The notes below the pieces were generated by a model. It did no database searches. It was not told where the DNA came from and saw nothing but the letters and a program-made list of their open reading frames with translations. A DNA stretch of 40,542 nucleotides from Candidatus Copromonas avistercoris (nom. illeg.). Lineage in GTDB: Bacteria; Bacillota; Clostridia; Lachnospirales; Lachnospiraceae. The translations under genes and the position numbers were made by a program. Below are positions 8,840-18,646 of this stretch, in pieces. How positions within the stretch are numbered: position 1 is the stretch's first letter; each line of letters opens with the position of its first letter. Location of the stretch: positions 1 through 40,542 of the forward strand of contig DVFQ01000027.1 of the NCBI GenBank assembly GCA_018713185.1. The letters are read 5' to 3'.

Positions 8840-10387
8840 ATGAGCGATATGCGCAATATAGAGAGGGAAAATAAGAAGAAGCAGTTAAGAAGCAATATTG
8901 TACCCATGCCGGGAAACCGTACCGGAAGCCAAACCGGCGGCGGGACAGGAGGCGAGGCCGGGAATCGTTCCGGAACTCCGTCAGGCGGACGCTTTGGAGG
9001 CGCGGCGGGAAAACGGACAGGCCATATGGCCGGCGGGCAGCCGGATCCAGAAGAATTTGACGGCGACGAGATGATCACAAGATACCGGAGGAAGAAATTT
9101 CTGCGGGTGTTCCTTGTACTATTCATTCTGGCCGCGGCGCTGTTTATCGGGTACCGCTATATTTACCAGCATGAGTTTACGGATTACAGCGTCCGCTGGG
9201 AGAAACCGATGCGGTATGTGGACGGCGGCTTAGAGAACGGGGCCGGGACCAAGGAGACGGCCGGAGGGTCCGAAGATGGAAACTCGGATCCCGATCAGGA
9301 TCCCGAAAATCCGGCTTCCGAAGGAGCGGGTTCGGATTCCCAGGGAGAACAACTGGCGCTTGGCGGCTCAATGGAGTCCACAGGGGCGGGAAGCCAGTTT
9401 GTCCAGTATATTCCCTTTGGCGAAAATATGATCCGTTATACCAAGGACGGAGCGACGTATCTTGACGCTTCCGGCAATAATGTATGGACCGTCAGCTATG
9501 AGATGAGAACGCCGATCGCCAATGTGAACGGGGATTACGCGGTGATCGCGGATCAGCAGGGCAATGAGATTTATATCTGCAGTACATCCGGCTGTACGGG
9601 AGTCGCTAAAACGCAGCTTCCAATCACCAAGGCAGCGGTTTCTTCCATCGGTGTGACGGCGGCCGTCGTGGAGGACGGTACGGCCAGCTATGTTTTTTAT
9701 TTCCGGAGGGACGGCGAGGAGCTGGGCATCAACATTAAAATGCTGCTGTCCGGCGACGGATATCCGCTGGATCTTGCGCTTTCGCCGGATGGGACCCAGA
9801 TCGTTATGTCTGTGGTGCATCTGGAGGGCGGCGTTTTGAAAAACAAGGTGGTTTTCTATGATTTCTCGGAGATCGGAAAGAACGTGAACAACCGGTATGT
9901 GGGAGGCTTCGAGGAGGAATTTAATGGGAAGATGGCGGCCCGCGTCCGGTATCTGAACCAGGATACGGTATGCGCGTTTTCTGATTCGGGGCTGACCTTT
10001 ATTTCCGTGAAAAATGTGATCCCGGATCCGGAAGTGATCACGGTGGAGGTGGAGGAGGATATTGAAAGCATCTGCAGCTCCGAACGCTATGCCGCGATGA
10101 TCCTGGACAATCCGACGGGGGATCCATACCGGATGGACATTTATACGACCGACGGAAAATTAAAGAAAAGTATCCCCTTTGACTATCCATATTCCGGCGC
10201 GCTGATTGACGGGGACCAGGTGATTCTGTATAATGAGGAATCATGTATGGTTTATAATATTGACGGCTATAAGAAGTTTGAGGGGCGGTTTGATTTTCCG
10301 GTTTCTCTGGTCCGCAAAGGGAAGAAGGGATTTAATTCCCTGATCATTGCGGGAAGCGACCGGATGCAGGAAATCAGCCTGCGGTAA
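8840..10387 (+). CDS. Membrane-anchored protein of DUF5711 type (beta-propeller-like ectodomain)
   Basis: Start at MSDMRNIERENKKK; G/R/T-rich cytosolic stretch; TM RVFLVLFILAAALFIGYRYIY; extracellular blade-like repeats (FGENMIRYTKDGATYLDASGNNVWTVSYEMRTPIANVNGDYAVIADQQGNEIYI). Confidence 0.78.
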   Translation: MSDMRNIERENKKKQLRSNIVPMPGNRTGSQTGGGTGGEAGNRSGTPSGGRFGGAAGKRTGHMAGGQPDPEEFDGDEMITRYRRKKFLRVFLVLFILAAALFIGYRYIYQHEFTDYSVRWEKPMRYVDGGLENGAGTKETAGGSEDGNSDPDQDPENPASEGAGSDSQGEQLALGGSMESTGAGSQFVQYIPFGENMIRYTKDGATYLDASGNNVWTVSYEMRTPIANVNGDYAVIADQQGNEIYICSTSGCTGVAKTQLPITKAAVSSIGVTAAVVEDGTASYVFYFRRDGEELGINIKMLLSGDGYPLDLALSPDGTQIVMSVVHLEGGVLKNKVVFYDFSEIGKNVNNRYVGGFEEEFNGKMAARVRYLNQDTVCAFSDSGLTFISVKNVIPDPEVITVEVEEDIESICSSERYAAMILDNPTGDPYRMDIYTTDGKLKKSIPFDYPYSGALIDGDQVILYNEESCMVYNIDGYKKFEGRFDFPVSLVRKGKKGFNSLIIAGSDRMQEISLR

Positions 10388-10465
10388 GAGGGCCGGAAAA
10401 GGACGAAAAATCGAGAAAACTGTTGAAGGCGCGAGAAGGCGCCGGAGTTTAAAGGAGGAATCTGT

Positions 10466-12445
10466 ATGAATGCAATTGAAAATCTGGCGGTTAATTCCAT
10501 AAGGATCTTGTCGGCGGATGCGATCCAGAAGGCCAATTCCGGCCATCCGGGACTTCCGCTTGGATGCGCGGCGGCGGCGTATGAGCTGTGGGCGCACCAT
10601 ATGAACCATAATCCGGCGAATCCGTCCTGGGCGAACCGGGACCGGTTTATTCTTTCCGGAGGACACGGCTCCATGCTGTTATATTCCCTTCTTCACCTGT
10701 TCGGCTACGGGCTGACCAAGGAAGATTTAATGAACTTCCGCCAGCTGGGTTCTTTAACGCCGGGCCATCCGGAATACGGCCATACGGTGGGAGTGGAAGC
10801 GACGACGGGCCCCTTGGGCGCCGGAATGGGCATGGCGGTTGGCATGGCCATTGCCGAAAAGCATTTGGCGTCGGTATTTAATAAAGAAAATTATCCGGTG
10901 GTGGATCATTATACCTTCGTTCTCGGCGGCGACGGCTGCATGATGGAGGGCATTTCTTCCGAAGCCTTTTCTTTGGCGGGAACGCTGGGTCTTGGCAAGC
11001 TGATCGTCCTTTATGACTCCAACCAGATTTCCATTGAGGGAAGCACGGATATCGCGTTCCGCGAGAATGTGCAGGAACGGATGAAGGCCTTCGGCTTCCA
11101 GACCATTACGGTGGAAGACGGCAATAATATTTCCGCCATCGGAATGGCGATCGAAGCGGCGAAGGCGGAGACGGAACGGCCGTCCTTTATTACGATCAAA
11201 ACGCAGATCGGCTATGGCTGTCCGGCAAAGCAGGGAAAAGCCAGCGCCCACGGAGAGCCGTTGGGCGAAGAGAACGTGAAGGCGCTGCGGGAGAACCTGG
11301 GATGGCCTTATGAGGAGCCCTTCTTTGTTCCCAAGGAGGTTTACGAGCATTATTCCCGCCTGGCGGAGGAAAAGGCGGAAGCGGAGGCCGCGTGGAATGT
11401 AATGTTTGCGGCTTACTGCGGAGAGTATCCGGAGATGGAAGCGCTTTGGGATCAGTATCACAGCGCTCCCGCGAAGGAAGAGCTGTTAAACGACGCGTCT
11501 TTGTGGATGCCCAATGAAAAGGCGGAGGCGACCCGGTCCCTGTCTGGAAAAATGATCAATCTGTTAAAGGACAAGCTTCCGAATCTGATCGGCGGTTCCG
11601 CGGATCTGGCGCCCTCCAATAAGACGGCGATGAAGGATGCGGGCGATTTTTCGGCGGAGGATCCGTCCGGAAGAAACCTCCACTTCGGCGTGCGGGAGCT
11701 GGCGATGGCGGCCATCGGAAACGGGATCATGCTGCACGGCGGCCTTAGGGCGTATGTGGCTACCTTCTTTGTGTTCAGCGATTATGTGAAGCCCATGGCC
11801 CGCTTATCGGCCTTAATGGGAATGCCGTTAACGTATGTTCTGACCCATGACAGCATCGGCGTCGGCGAGGACGGCCCGACCCATGAGCCCATCGAGCAGC
11901 TGGCGATGCTGCGGGCGATGCCCAATTTCCATGTATTCCGTCCCTGTGACGCGACGGAAACCTCCGCTGCGTGGCTGGCGGCCGTGACTTCCGAAAAGAC
12001 GCCGACGGCGCTGGTATTATCAAGGCAGAACCTGAATCCGATTCCCGGAAGCAGCAGGGAAGCGTTAAAGGGCGGCTATGTGATCGACGACTGCGAAGGA
12101 ACGCCGGAGGCGATCCTGATCGCCAGCGGTTCCGAAGTGGATCTGGCGGTGAAGGCGAAGGCGGAGCTTGCGGCGGAGGGCATGAAGGTGCGCGTCGTAT
12201 CGATGCCGTGTATGGATGTGTTCGAGGAGCAGAGCGACGAGTATAAGGAGTCCGTTCTCCCGAAGGCCGTCAGAAAGAGAGTGGCCATCGAGGCTCTTTC
12301 CGGATTCGGATGGGGAAAATATGTGGGCTTGGACGGCGGCTATGTGACCATGAACGGCTTCGGGGCCAGCGGACCGGCCGGCAAACTGTTCGAGAAATTC
12401 GGATTTACTGTGGAAAATGTGGTGAAGACCGTAAAAGCGCTGTAA
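10466..12445 (+). CDS. tkt: Transketolase
   Basis: 659 aa; [71 protein letters not shown]. Confidence 0.98.
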   Translation: MNAIENLAVNSIRILSADAIQKANSGHPGLPLGCAAAAYELWAHHMNHNPANPSWANRDRFILSGGHGSMLLYSLLHLFGYGLTKEDLMNFRQLGSLTPGHPEYGHTVGVEATTGPLGAGMGMAVGMAIAEKHLASVFNKENYPVVDHYTFVLGGDGCMMEGISSEAFSLAGTLGLGKLIVLYDSNQISIEGSTDIAFRENVQERMKAFGFQTITVEDGNNISAIGMAIEAAKAETERPSFITIKTQIGYGCPAKQGKASAHGEPLGEENVKALRENLGWPYEEPFFVPKEVYEHYSRLAEEKAEAEAAWNVMFAAYCGEYPEMEALWDQYHSAPAKEELLNDASLWMPNEKAEATRSLSGKMINLLKDKLPNLIGGSADLAPSNKTAMKDAGDFSAEDPSGRNLHFGVRELAMAAIGNGIMLHGGLRAYVATFFVFSDYVKPMARLSALMGMPLTYVLTHDSIGVGEDGPTHEPIEQLAMLRAMPNFHVFRPCDATETSAAWLAAVTSEKTPTALVLSRQNLNPIPGSSREALKGGYVIDDCEGTPEAILIASGSEVDLAVKAKAELAAEGMKVRVVSMPCMDVFEEQSDEYKESVLPKAVRKRVAIEALSGFGWGKYVGLDGGYVTMNGFGASGPAGKLFEKFGFTVENVVKTVKAL

Positions 12446-12477
12446 AATAAAAACGGCTTATCAGGAAAGGACGGGTT

Positions 12478-13419
12478 ATGGATCAGAAGTGCATCGGCGT
12501 CGATATCGGCGGAACCAGCGTAAAGCTGGGATTGTTTCAAGGGGATGGAACCCTTTTGAGAAAGTGGGAAATTCCGACGAGGAAGGAGAACGGGGGCGCG
12601 TATATCCTGGAGGATATTGCGGCTTCTATCCGGCGGCAGCTGTCGGAAGAAGGGCTTGCTCTTTCTGATCTGGAGGGAGCTGGAATGGGCCTTCCGGGGC
12701 CGGTCCTTCCTGACGGTCATATTGAGTTCTGCGTCAACCTTGGCTGGAAGGCCGGGAATCCCCAGGAGACCTTAAGCGGCCTTTTGGACGGGCTTCCGGT
12801 AAAAAGCGGAAACGACGCCAATGTGGCGGCCCTGGGCGAGATGTGGCAAGGCGGCGGAAGAGGCTACAAGAATCTGGTCATGGTGACGCTGGGGACCGGA
12901 GTCGGCGGCGGCGTGATCTTAAATGAAAAGATCTGGACCGGTATGCAGGGCGTCGGCGGAGAGATCGGCCACATGCATATTGTAGAAGGGGAAGTGGAAC
13001 GGTGCAACTGCGGCGGCTTCGGCTGTCTGGAGCAGGTGGCTTCCGCCACCGGGATCGCCCGGGTTGCCGGGCGGCTTCTTGAAAAGGAGGAGGGGCCGTC
13101 CTCCCTTAGAGGGATCCGGAACCTCAACGCGAAAAATGTCCTGGACGCGGCGAAGGCCGGGGACGCGCTGGCGCTTAAGGCGTTGGACACTTCCTGCTAT
13201 TATCTGGGATGGGCGCTGGCGGCGGTTACGATGGTGCTGGATCCGGAGGCTTACCTGATCGGGGGCGGCGTTTCCCGGGCGGGCACTTTCCTTACGGACC
13301 GGATCAAAACGTATCATGACCAGCTTTCGCCGATGGCAACGAAAAAGGCGGACATTGTTCTTGCCGAGCTGGGAAATGACGCGGGGATTTATGGAGCGGC
13401 GAAGCTGATCCTGGGCTAG
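12478..13419 (+). CDS. glcK: ROK-family glucokinase
   Basis: CIGVDIGGTSVKLGLF; GNDANVAALGE; TLGTGVGGGVI; zinc-binding CNCGGFGCLEQVAS. Confidence 0.95.
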   Translation: MDQKCIGVDIGGTSVKLGLFQGDGTLLRKWEIPTRKENGGAYILEDIAASIRRQLSEEGLALSDLEGAGMGLPGPVLPDGHIEFCVNLGWKAGNPQETLSGLLDGLPVKSGNDANVAALGEMWQGGGRGYKNLVMVTLGTGVGGGVILNEKIWTGMQGVGGEIGHMHIVEGEVERCNCGGFGCLEQVASATGIARVAGRLLEKEEGPSSLRGIRNLNAKNVLDAAKAGDALALKALDTSCYYLGWALAAVTMVLDPEAYLIGGGVSRAGTFLTDRIKTYHDQLSPMATKKADIVLAELGNDAGIYGAAKLILG

Positions 13420-13497
13420 CTGATTTTTGGCTAGCTGATTTTTGGCTAGTTGATTTTTGGCTGGCTGGCTCTTGGGCTGGCTGATTTTTGGCTGGAG
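13417..13497 (+). repeat. 15-bp tandem repeat (ctagctgatttttgg) starting at the glcK stop codon
   Basis: Three TAG-containing units, then TGG-containing variants, in frame with glcK. Confidence 0.92.
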
Positions 13498-13506
13498 AAA
13501 TAAAAA

Positions 13507-13556
13507 ACGGAGCCTTTCCTGTCTTTTATATGCGGACGGGAAAGCCTCCGGTTTTC
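13507..13556 (+). terminator. Rho-independent terminator of glcK
   Basis: cggagcctttcctgtc ... gacgggaaagcctccg stem followed by gttttct. Confidence 0.7.
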
Positions 13557-13582
13557 TCAGAGAAGCCGTAAAAATGAGGAGA

Positions 13583-13603
13583 CCCCGGCTGCAAGAGCCG
13601 GGG
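13583..13603 (+). promoter_or_regulatory. Perfect 8-bp GC-rich hairpin (ccccggct-gcaag-agccgggg), not followed by a T-run
   Basis: Perfect inverted repeat directly visible; function unknown. Confidence 0.6.
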
Positions 13604-13608
13604 CAATT

Positions 13609-13653
13609 ATGAAAAATCTATGTGCAATTTGTCTAATCAGCATACTTATGTAA
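13609..13653 (+). CDS. Candidate 14-aa micro-ORF MKNLCAICLISILM
   Basis: ATG...TAA 6 nt after a hairpin whose 3' arm ends in GGGG; hydrophobic with CxxC; not verifiable here. Confidence 0.3.
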   Translation: MKNLCAICLISILM

Positions 13654-13835
13654 CTTTTGATTTATGCGCTTAGTATAAAAAACAAATATGAATAGAATGT
13701 GAACAAAATGTAAAATAACTGTAACTGTTCGGGAGGGACGGACACGCCTCCGGAGCTATGCTCCGCGGGGACATGGCGGCTGGCTGCCGCCTAAAGGGTC
13801 TGCCTGAGAGGAACAGAGAAACGGAGGATGAGAAA

Positions 13836-15512
13836 ATGGGAGACAGGAACCGGCAGAAAACACTGGTCCTGGGACACAGAAATCCGGATACGGATTCCAT
13901 CTGTTCTGCGATTTGCTATGCTAATTTAAAGGAGAAAATGACGGGCGAGGAGTATGAGCCGTGCCGGGCAGGAAATTTAAACCCGGAAACCCAGTTCGTG
14001 CTGAAATATTTTAAGCTGGAGCCGCCCCGTTTAGTAGAAAATGTTCGGACGCAGGTAAAGGATATCGAGATCCGAAAGACGAAGGGCGTCGGCCGCGGGA
14101 TTTCTTTAAGAAATGCCTGGAGCCTGATGCAGGAGGATAACGTGGTGACGCTTCCCTGCGTCAACGACGACGGCGTCCTCGAGGGTGTTATCACCATCGG
14201 CGATATTACCAAATCCTACATGAATCTTTATGACAGCAGCATTATTTCCAAGGCCGGCACCAAGTACGCCAACATTTTGGATACCCTGGACGGAACCATG
14301 GTGATCGGCGATCCGGAGGCGTATTTTGACAAAGGAAAGGTTCTGATTGCCGCCGCCAATCCGGATTTGATGGAAAATTATATTGAAAAGCATGATCTGG
14401 TGATCCTTGGAAACCGCTATGAATCCCAGCTCTGCGCCATTGAGATGGAGGCCGGCTGTATTATCGTCTGCGAGGGCGCCGGCGTTTCCCTAACGATCCG
14501 CAAGCTGGCTCAGGAGCGGGGCTGTACGGTGATCACCACGCCGTACGACACCTATACGGCGGCGCGTCTGATCAACCAGTCCATGCCCATCAGCTATTTC
14601 ATGACGACGGAAAAGATCATTACGTTTTCCGAGGAGGATTATCTGGACGATATCCGGGATATCATGGCCAGCAAGCGCCACCGGGATTTCCCGATCATGA
14701 ACAGCAATGGAAAGTATCTGGGCATGATCTCCAGGCGGAACCTTTTGGGCGCCCGCGGAAAGAGCATTATCCTAGTGGATCACAACGAGAAGACTCAGGC
14801 GGTGGAGGGGATCGAAAGCGCGGATATTAAGGAGATCATCGACCATCACCGGCTGGGAACCGTGGAAACCTTAGGGCCGGTATTTTTCCGCAATCAGCCG
14901 CTGGGATGCACGGCGACGATCATTTACCAGATGTATCAGGAGAATAAGATCGAGATCGATAAAAAAACGGCGGGACTTCTTTGCAGCGCCATTATCTCGG
15001 ATACGCTTTTATTCCGTTCGCCCACCTGTACGGCGGTGGATAAGGCGGCCGGCTTGGCGCTGGCGGAAATCGCCGGTCTGGATATCGAGACGTATGCGAT
15101 CAAGATGTTCGCGGCGGCCAGCAATTTAAAGGGAAAATCGGATGAAGATATTTTCTATCAGGATTTCAAGCGGTTTACCGTTGGAAATTCCGTATTCGGG
15201 ATCGGACAGATTACTTCGTTAAACGCGGCGGAGCTGGAGGAATTGAAGGGAAGGATGCTGTCCTACTGCGAAAAGGCCAGAGAGCAGCATAACGCGGACA
15301 TGATGTTTTTCATGCTGACCAATATCCTGACGGAGTCTACAGATGTCCTCTGCGTCGGCCAGGGGGCGGAGCAGCTGGTTGCTTCCGCGTTCCATATTAC
15401 CGACGAGGAAGAGGGCGGACTGGAGAAGCACGACGGTATTGTCTTCCTGCCGGGAGTGGTTTCCAGGAAAAAGCAGCTGGCGCCGCAGATCATTATGGCT
15501 CTTCAGCAGTAG
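13836..15512 (+). CDS. ppaC: Manganese-dependent inorganic pyrophosphatase with CBS and DRTGG-type regulatory domains
   Basis: LGHRNPDTDSICSAICYA (DHH), EIIDHHRLG, SDTLLFRSPTCT; about 200-aa insert with CBS-like segments; start at MGDRNRQKTL with GGAGG upstream. Confidence 0.93.
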   Translation: MGDRNRQKTLVLGHRNPDTDSICSAICYANLKEKMTGEEYEPCRAGNLNPETQFVLKYFKLEPPRLVENVRTQVKDIEIRKTKGVGRGISLRNAWSLMQEDNVVTLPCVNDDGVLEGVITIGDITKSYMNLYDSSIISKAGTKYANILDTLDGTMVIGDPEAYFDKGKVLIAAANPDLMENYIEKHDLVILGNRYESQLCAIEMEAGCIIVCEGAGVSLTIRKLAQERGCTVITTPYDTYTAARLINQSMPISYFMTTEKIITFSEEDYLDDIRDIMASKRHRDFPIMNSNGKYLGMISRRNLLGARGKSIILVDHNEKTQAVEGIESADIKEIIDHHRLGTVETLGPVFFRNQPLGCTATIIYQMYQENKIEIDKKTAGLLCSAIISDTLLFRSPTCTAVDKAAGLALAEIAGLDIETYAIKMFAAASNLKGKSDEDIFYQDFKRFTVGNSVFGIGQITSLNAAELEELKGRMLSYCEKAREQHNADMMFFMLTNILTESTDVLCVGQGAEQLVASAFHITDEEEGGLEKHDGIVFLPGVVSRKKQLAPQIIMALQQ

Positions 15513-15543
15513 CAGACTGATTTTAGCAGGGAGGTTGGATTTT

Positions 15544-16119
15544 ATGGGAAAAAGACAGTTTAAGCCGGGAAATCTTTTATATCCGGTGCCGGCGGTGCTG
15601 GTAAGCGCGGCGGATAAGGACGGAAACTCCAATCTGATTACCGTGGCGTGGGCAGGGACGATCTGCTCGGATCCGCCGATGTTATCCATCAGCGTCCGCC
15701 CGGAGCGGTATTCCTACCATATGATCCGGGAGACCGGCGAGTTTGTCGTTAATCTGACGACGGAGGAGCTGGTGCGGGCGGTGGATTTCTGCGGCGTAAA
15801 ATCGGGACGGGATACGGATAAATGGAAGGAAACCGGCCTGACTCCGGAAAAGGCGTCGGTGGTAAACGTGCCGCTGGTCCGCCAGAGTCCGGTGAATTTG
15901 GAGTGCCGGGTACTGCGGGTGGACGAGCTGGGAAGTCATCATATGTTTATCGCGCAGGTGGTGGCAGTTGATGTGGATGAAAAATACATGGATGAGAAGG
16001 ACCAGTTCCATCTTTCCGCCGCCAAGCCATTGGCGTATTCCCACGGAAGATATTACGGCCTCGGGGAATGCCTTGGCTTTTTTGGATACAGCGTTCAGAA
16101 GAAAGGGCGCAGGGAATGA
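15544..16119 (+). CDS. Flavin reductase family protein (FMN-binding split barrel)
   Basis: NLITVAWAGTICSDPPMLSISVRPERYSYHMIRETGEFVVNL; ALPL-type C-terminus; RBS GGGAGGTTGG. Confidence 0.92.
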   Translation: MGKRQFKPGNLLYPVPAVLVSAADKDGNSNLITVAWAGTICSDPPMLSISVRPERYSYHMIRETGEFVVNLTTEELVRAVDFCGVKSGRDTDKWKETGLTPEKASVVNVPLVRQSPVNLECRVLRVDELGSHHMFIAQVVAVDVDEKYMDEKDQFHLSAAKPLAYSHGRYYGLGECLGFFGYSVQKKGRRE

Positions 16120-16628
16120 GGAAGACAAACGTCCTGCTGATCGGCATGCCGTCGGCCGGAAAAAGTACCGTTGGAGCCCTTTTGGCGAAGCGTCTGGGAG
16201 TTCCCTTTACAGATATGGATCTGGTGATCCAGGAAAAGACCGGAAAGCTTTTGAAGGAGCTGATCGCCGGGCTTGGGGAGCAGGGATTTCTGGAACTGGA
16301 GGAACGGATCAACCGGGAGCATGAGGCAGACCGGACGGTGATCGCTCCGGGCGGAAGCGTGATTTACGGGAAACGGGCCATGGAGCATTACCGGGAAATG
16401 GCGGTGATCGTTTATTTGAAGCTTTCCTTCGAGGAGCTGACGGAGCGGATCGGGGATCCAAGGGAACGGGGCGTCGTTTTAAAGGATGGGATGACGCTGC
16501 GGGATCTGTATGAAGAACGGGTTCCCTATTACGAAGAATACGCGGACGTAACGGTGGAGGAAAACGGGAAAAGCCCGGAACAGATCGTCCAGGAGCTGGG
16601 GGCTTATCTTGAAGAACGGGGATTTTAG
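16116..16628 (+). CDS. aroK: Shikimate kinase
   Basis: P-loop GMPSAGKSTVG, DMDLVIQEK, APGGSVIYG; ATGA overlap with preceding CDS. Confidence 0.85.
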   Translation: MRKTNVLLIGMPSAGKSTVGALLAKRLGVPFTDMDLVIQEKTGKLLKELIAGLGEQGFLELEERINREHEADRTVIAPGGSVIYGKRAMEHYREMAVIVYLKLSFEELTERIGDPRERGVVLKDGMTLRDLYEERVPYYEEYADVTVEENGKSPEQIVQELGAYLEERGF

Positions 16629-16672
16629 ATTCCCGGTAATATTTTTCTGACTGTAAAATTTCATAGAACTTT

Positions 16673-16720
16673 GGCGTCTCAAAACCGGCGGTTTTACCAG
16701 TTTTGGGACGTCTTTTTTTA
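16673..16720 (+). terminator. Rho-independent terminator
   Basis: ggcgtctcaaaaccgg-cggtttta-ccagttttgggacgtc followed by TTTTTTT. Confidence 0.85.
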
Positions 16721-16731
16721 TGGATCCGACA

Positions 16732-16761
16732 TGGACGGCGAAACGGGCGTCATGCTATAAT
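16732..16761 (+). promoter_or_regulatory. Promoter of the surface-protein locus
   Basis: TGGACG - 18 nt - TATAAT with extended -10 TGc. Confidence 0.6.
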
Positions 16762-16888
16762 TTCGGCAGAACGTATCAATCCTATCTAGGGATCTAATCT
16801 TTATCAAATCGTTGGCTTGATAGCGGATCCTACTGGTTATCAGGCGGTCTTTGGCAGATTCTGCCGGAAATTCTGGAGGAAAAATCGT

Positions 16889-18583
16889 ATGAAAAAGAAG
16901 AAGCGCTGGAAGCGGGCCGCGCTGTCCGGGGCGTTTGCCGTGCTGGCAGGCGGATGGATGGGCGGGGGAGGTATGGGAAATAATAGCTGGATCGATGGCC
17001 GCATCTTATGCGGCGGAAGCGGGCACTGCGGCATGGTGCTGGCGGCGGAGCGAGAGACTTCTGTGGAACGGGAGACTTTTGCGGGACGAGAAACCTCTGC
17101 GGAATGGGAGATTTTTGCGGAGCGGGAAGTTTCTGCGGGGGCGGAGAATTCTTACTTGGTTTCCGGGCGGCAGGAGTGCCGGCGGCTTTTGATGGAGCTG
17201 GTTTCTTCGGCGCCGGAAGAAGAACGGCAGGAATTTTACGTGACCGGGGAGGATTATGAGCCGGAGACGCTGGTGATCGCGCAGATGTTTCCTGGAGTAA
17301 AGCGGATTTCCAATACCAGGATGGCCACGGAGGAGAAAGACGGAAAAACGTATATCACCTGCCGGATCGGTTTTGAGAAATTTTCCGGTTCCGGCGTCTG
17401 CAGCCACCGGTGGGAGGAAACGACGCTGGAAGAGGCCGGGTGCCTGTCCTACGGCCGGATACGGACCCGGTGCGCGCTCTGTAAAGTGACGGAGGAATTA
17501 AGTCTCGCGCCATTGGGCCATGAAGACGAGGACGGGGACTCGCTCTGCGGCCGGTGTCTTCAGAGAACGGTTCCCCAGAGAAAAGGTGATGAAATCCGCG
17601 TAGGACTGGACGACGGAATTCTGCCGGATAACCAGCCCGGATCCCTTTCCTTTGTCTGCCTGGAGGAGGAATATGAAGGCGGAATGCTTTACGGCTGCCT
17701 TGAGGAGATTTCCGCAGAAGCGGTTCTGAAAGCCGCGGAGGAAATCGAAGGAACCAAAGAGGAGCGGATCCGGTGGTGGCTGGAGAACGGATTCTTAAAC
17801 GGGATATCCGTAAAACCGGCCTGCCAGAAACTGCTGCTTTTAGACGCCGGGGGCGTTCCCATTCAGCCGGGAGGCTGGAAAGCGGGCGAGGCGGTTCGTC
17901 CGGGACTGGTTTTAACGGTACCGGATCCAGAAGGAGAAGCGGAAAGAAATTTCTGGAGGACCGGCGATATTCAGCTCCGGGAGGTCAATGGAGTTTTGTA
18001 CCGGTTTTGCTGCATCGACGACGATTATGCAGACGGCAATTCTAATTATCAAAATCAAGCACTGTTCTTGTGCGAAACCGTGATCCGTTCGGATATTGAA
18101 AGCACGGATTCCCAAAGAGAAATCCTGCCGTTTGGCAAAAACAGCAATTATAAATATTCTCAGATCCGGCAATGGCTTTTGCAGGCTGCCGGAGACGGGC
18201 CGGAGGCGCCGTCCCTTGTTTATACTGGAGTGAATACGGCGTTTGAGGGGAAAACGGCGGACGGGACTTTTTTTGGATCGGGCGGCGAGGGACTTTCCGT
18301 ACACGAAATCCCTCTGCAGGTGATCAATGACCGGATGTTTCTTCTTTCAGTGGAAGAGGCGCTTCAATATCCCCAGGCATGGGAAGCGAAGGGAACCGGG
18401 AGCGCGTACAGCCGCGGATATTGGCTGAGGACGCCGGGATTTTCCGTGGATGCAGAAGGGAATTATCAGGATGGGACGGCTTCCTATGTGGTGGATTTGG
18501 AACGGGGATGTCTTCGCCAGGCGGACGTTTCTGACACGTCGTTCGGCATCCGGCCAGCTTACTGCCTGCCGCAGGCGCCGTAG
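16889..18583 (+). CDS. Secreted protein with Cys-rich ribbon-like segment and C-terminal DUF6273-like domain
   Basis: Signal peptide after GGAGGAAAAATCGT-ATG; C-terminal REVNGVLYRFCCIDDDYADG...SNYKYSQIRQWLLQAAGD...YWLRTPGF...GIRPAY resembles DUF6273. Confidence 0.8.
   Translation: MKKKKRWKRAALSGAFAVLAGGWMGGGGMGNNSWIDGRILCGGSGHCGMVLAAERETSVERETFAGRETSAEWEIFAEREVSAGAENSYLVSGRQECRRLLMELVSSAPEEERQEFYVTGEDYEPETLVIAQMFPGVKRISNTRMATEEKDGKTYITCRIGFEKFSGSGVCSHRWEETTLEEAGCLSYGRIRTRCALCKVTEELSLAPLGHEDEDGDSLCGRCLQRTVPQRKGDEIRVGLDDGILPDNQPGSLSFVCLEEEYEGGMLYGCLEEISAEAVLKAAEEIEGTKEERIRWWLENGFLNGISVKPACQKLLLLDAGGVPIQPGGWKAGEAVRPGLVLTVPDPEGEAERNFWRTGDIQLREVNGVLYRFCCIDDDYADGNSNYQNQALFLCETVIRSDIESTDSQREILPFGKNSNYKYSQIRQWLLQAAGDGPEAPSLVYTGVNTAFEGKTADGTFFGSGGEGLSVHEIPLQVINDRMFLLSVEEALQYPQAWEAKGTGSAYSRGYWLRTPGFSVDAEGNYQDGTASYVVDLERGCLRQADVSDTSFGIRPAYCLPQAP
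17048..17137 (+). repeat. Five 18-bp tandem units encoding ERETSV/ERETFA/GRETSA/EWEIFA/EREVSA
   Basis: Directly read in frame in the CDS at 16889. Confidence 0.9.
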
Positions 18584-18625
18584 GTCTGAAAAGATAGTAG
18601 GCCTGAAAAGATAATAGAAAGATAG
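18581..18625 (+). repeat. 17-bp tandem repeat starting exactly at the stop codon (TAGGYCTGAAAAGATAR x2 plus partial)
   Basis: TAGGTCTGAAAAGATAG / TAGGCCTGAAAAGATAA / TAGAAAGATAG. Confidence 0.88.
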
Positions 18626-18646
18626 TGAAAAAGAGGAGGGAAATAT

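Noticed and set aside
13417-13497. Possible CRISPR-like array
   Set aside because: Units are contiguous 15-bp tandem repeats with no spacers; no cas genes in the window.
16795-16850. Possible riboswitch in the leader of the surface locus
   Set aside because: Only a weak TATCAA/TTGATA inverted repeat; no recognisable aptamer core.
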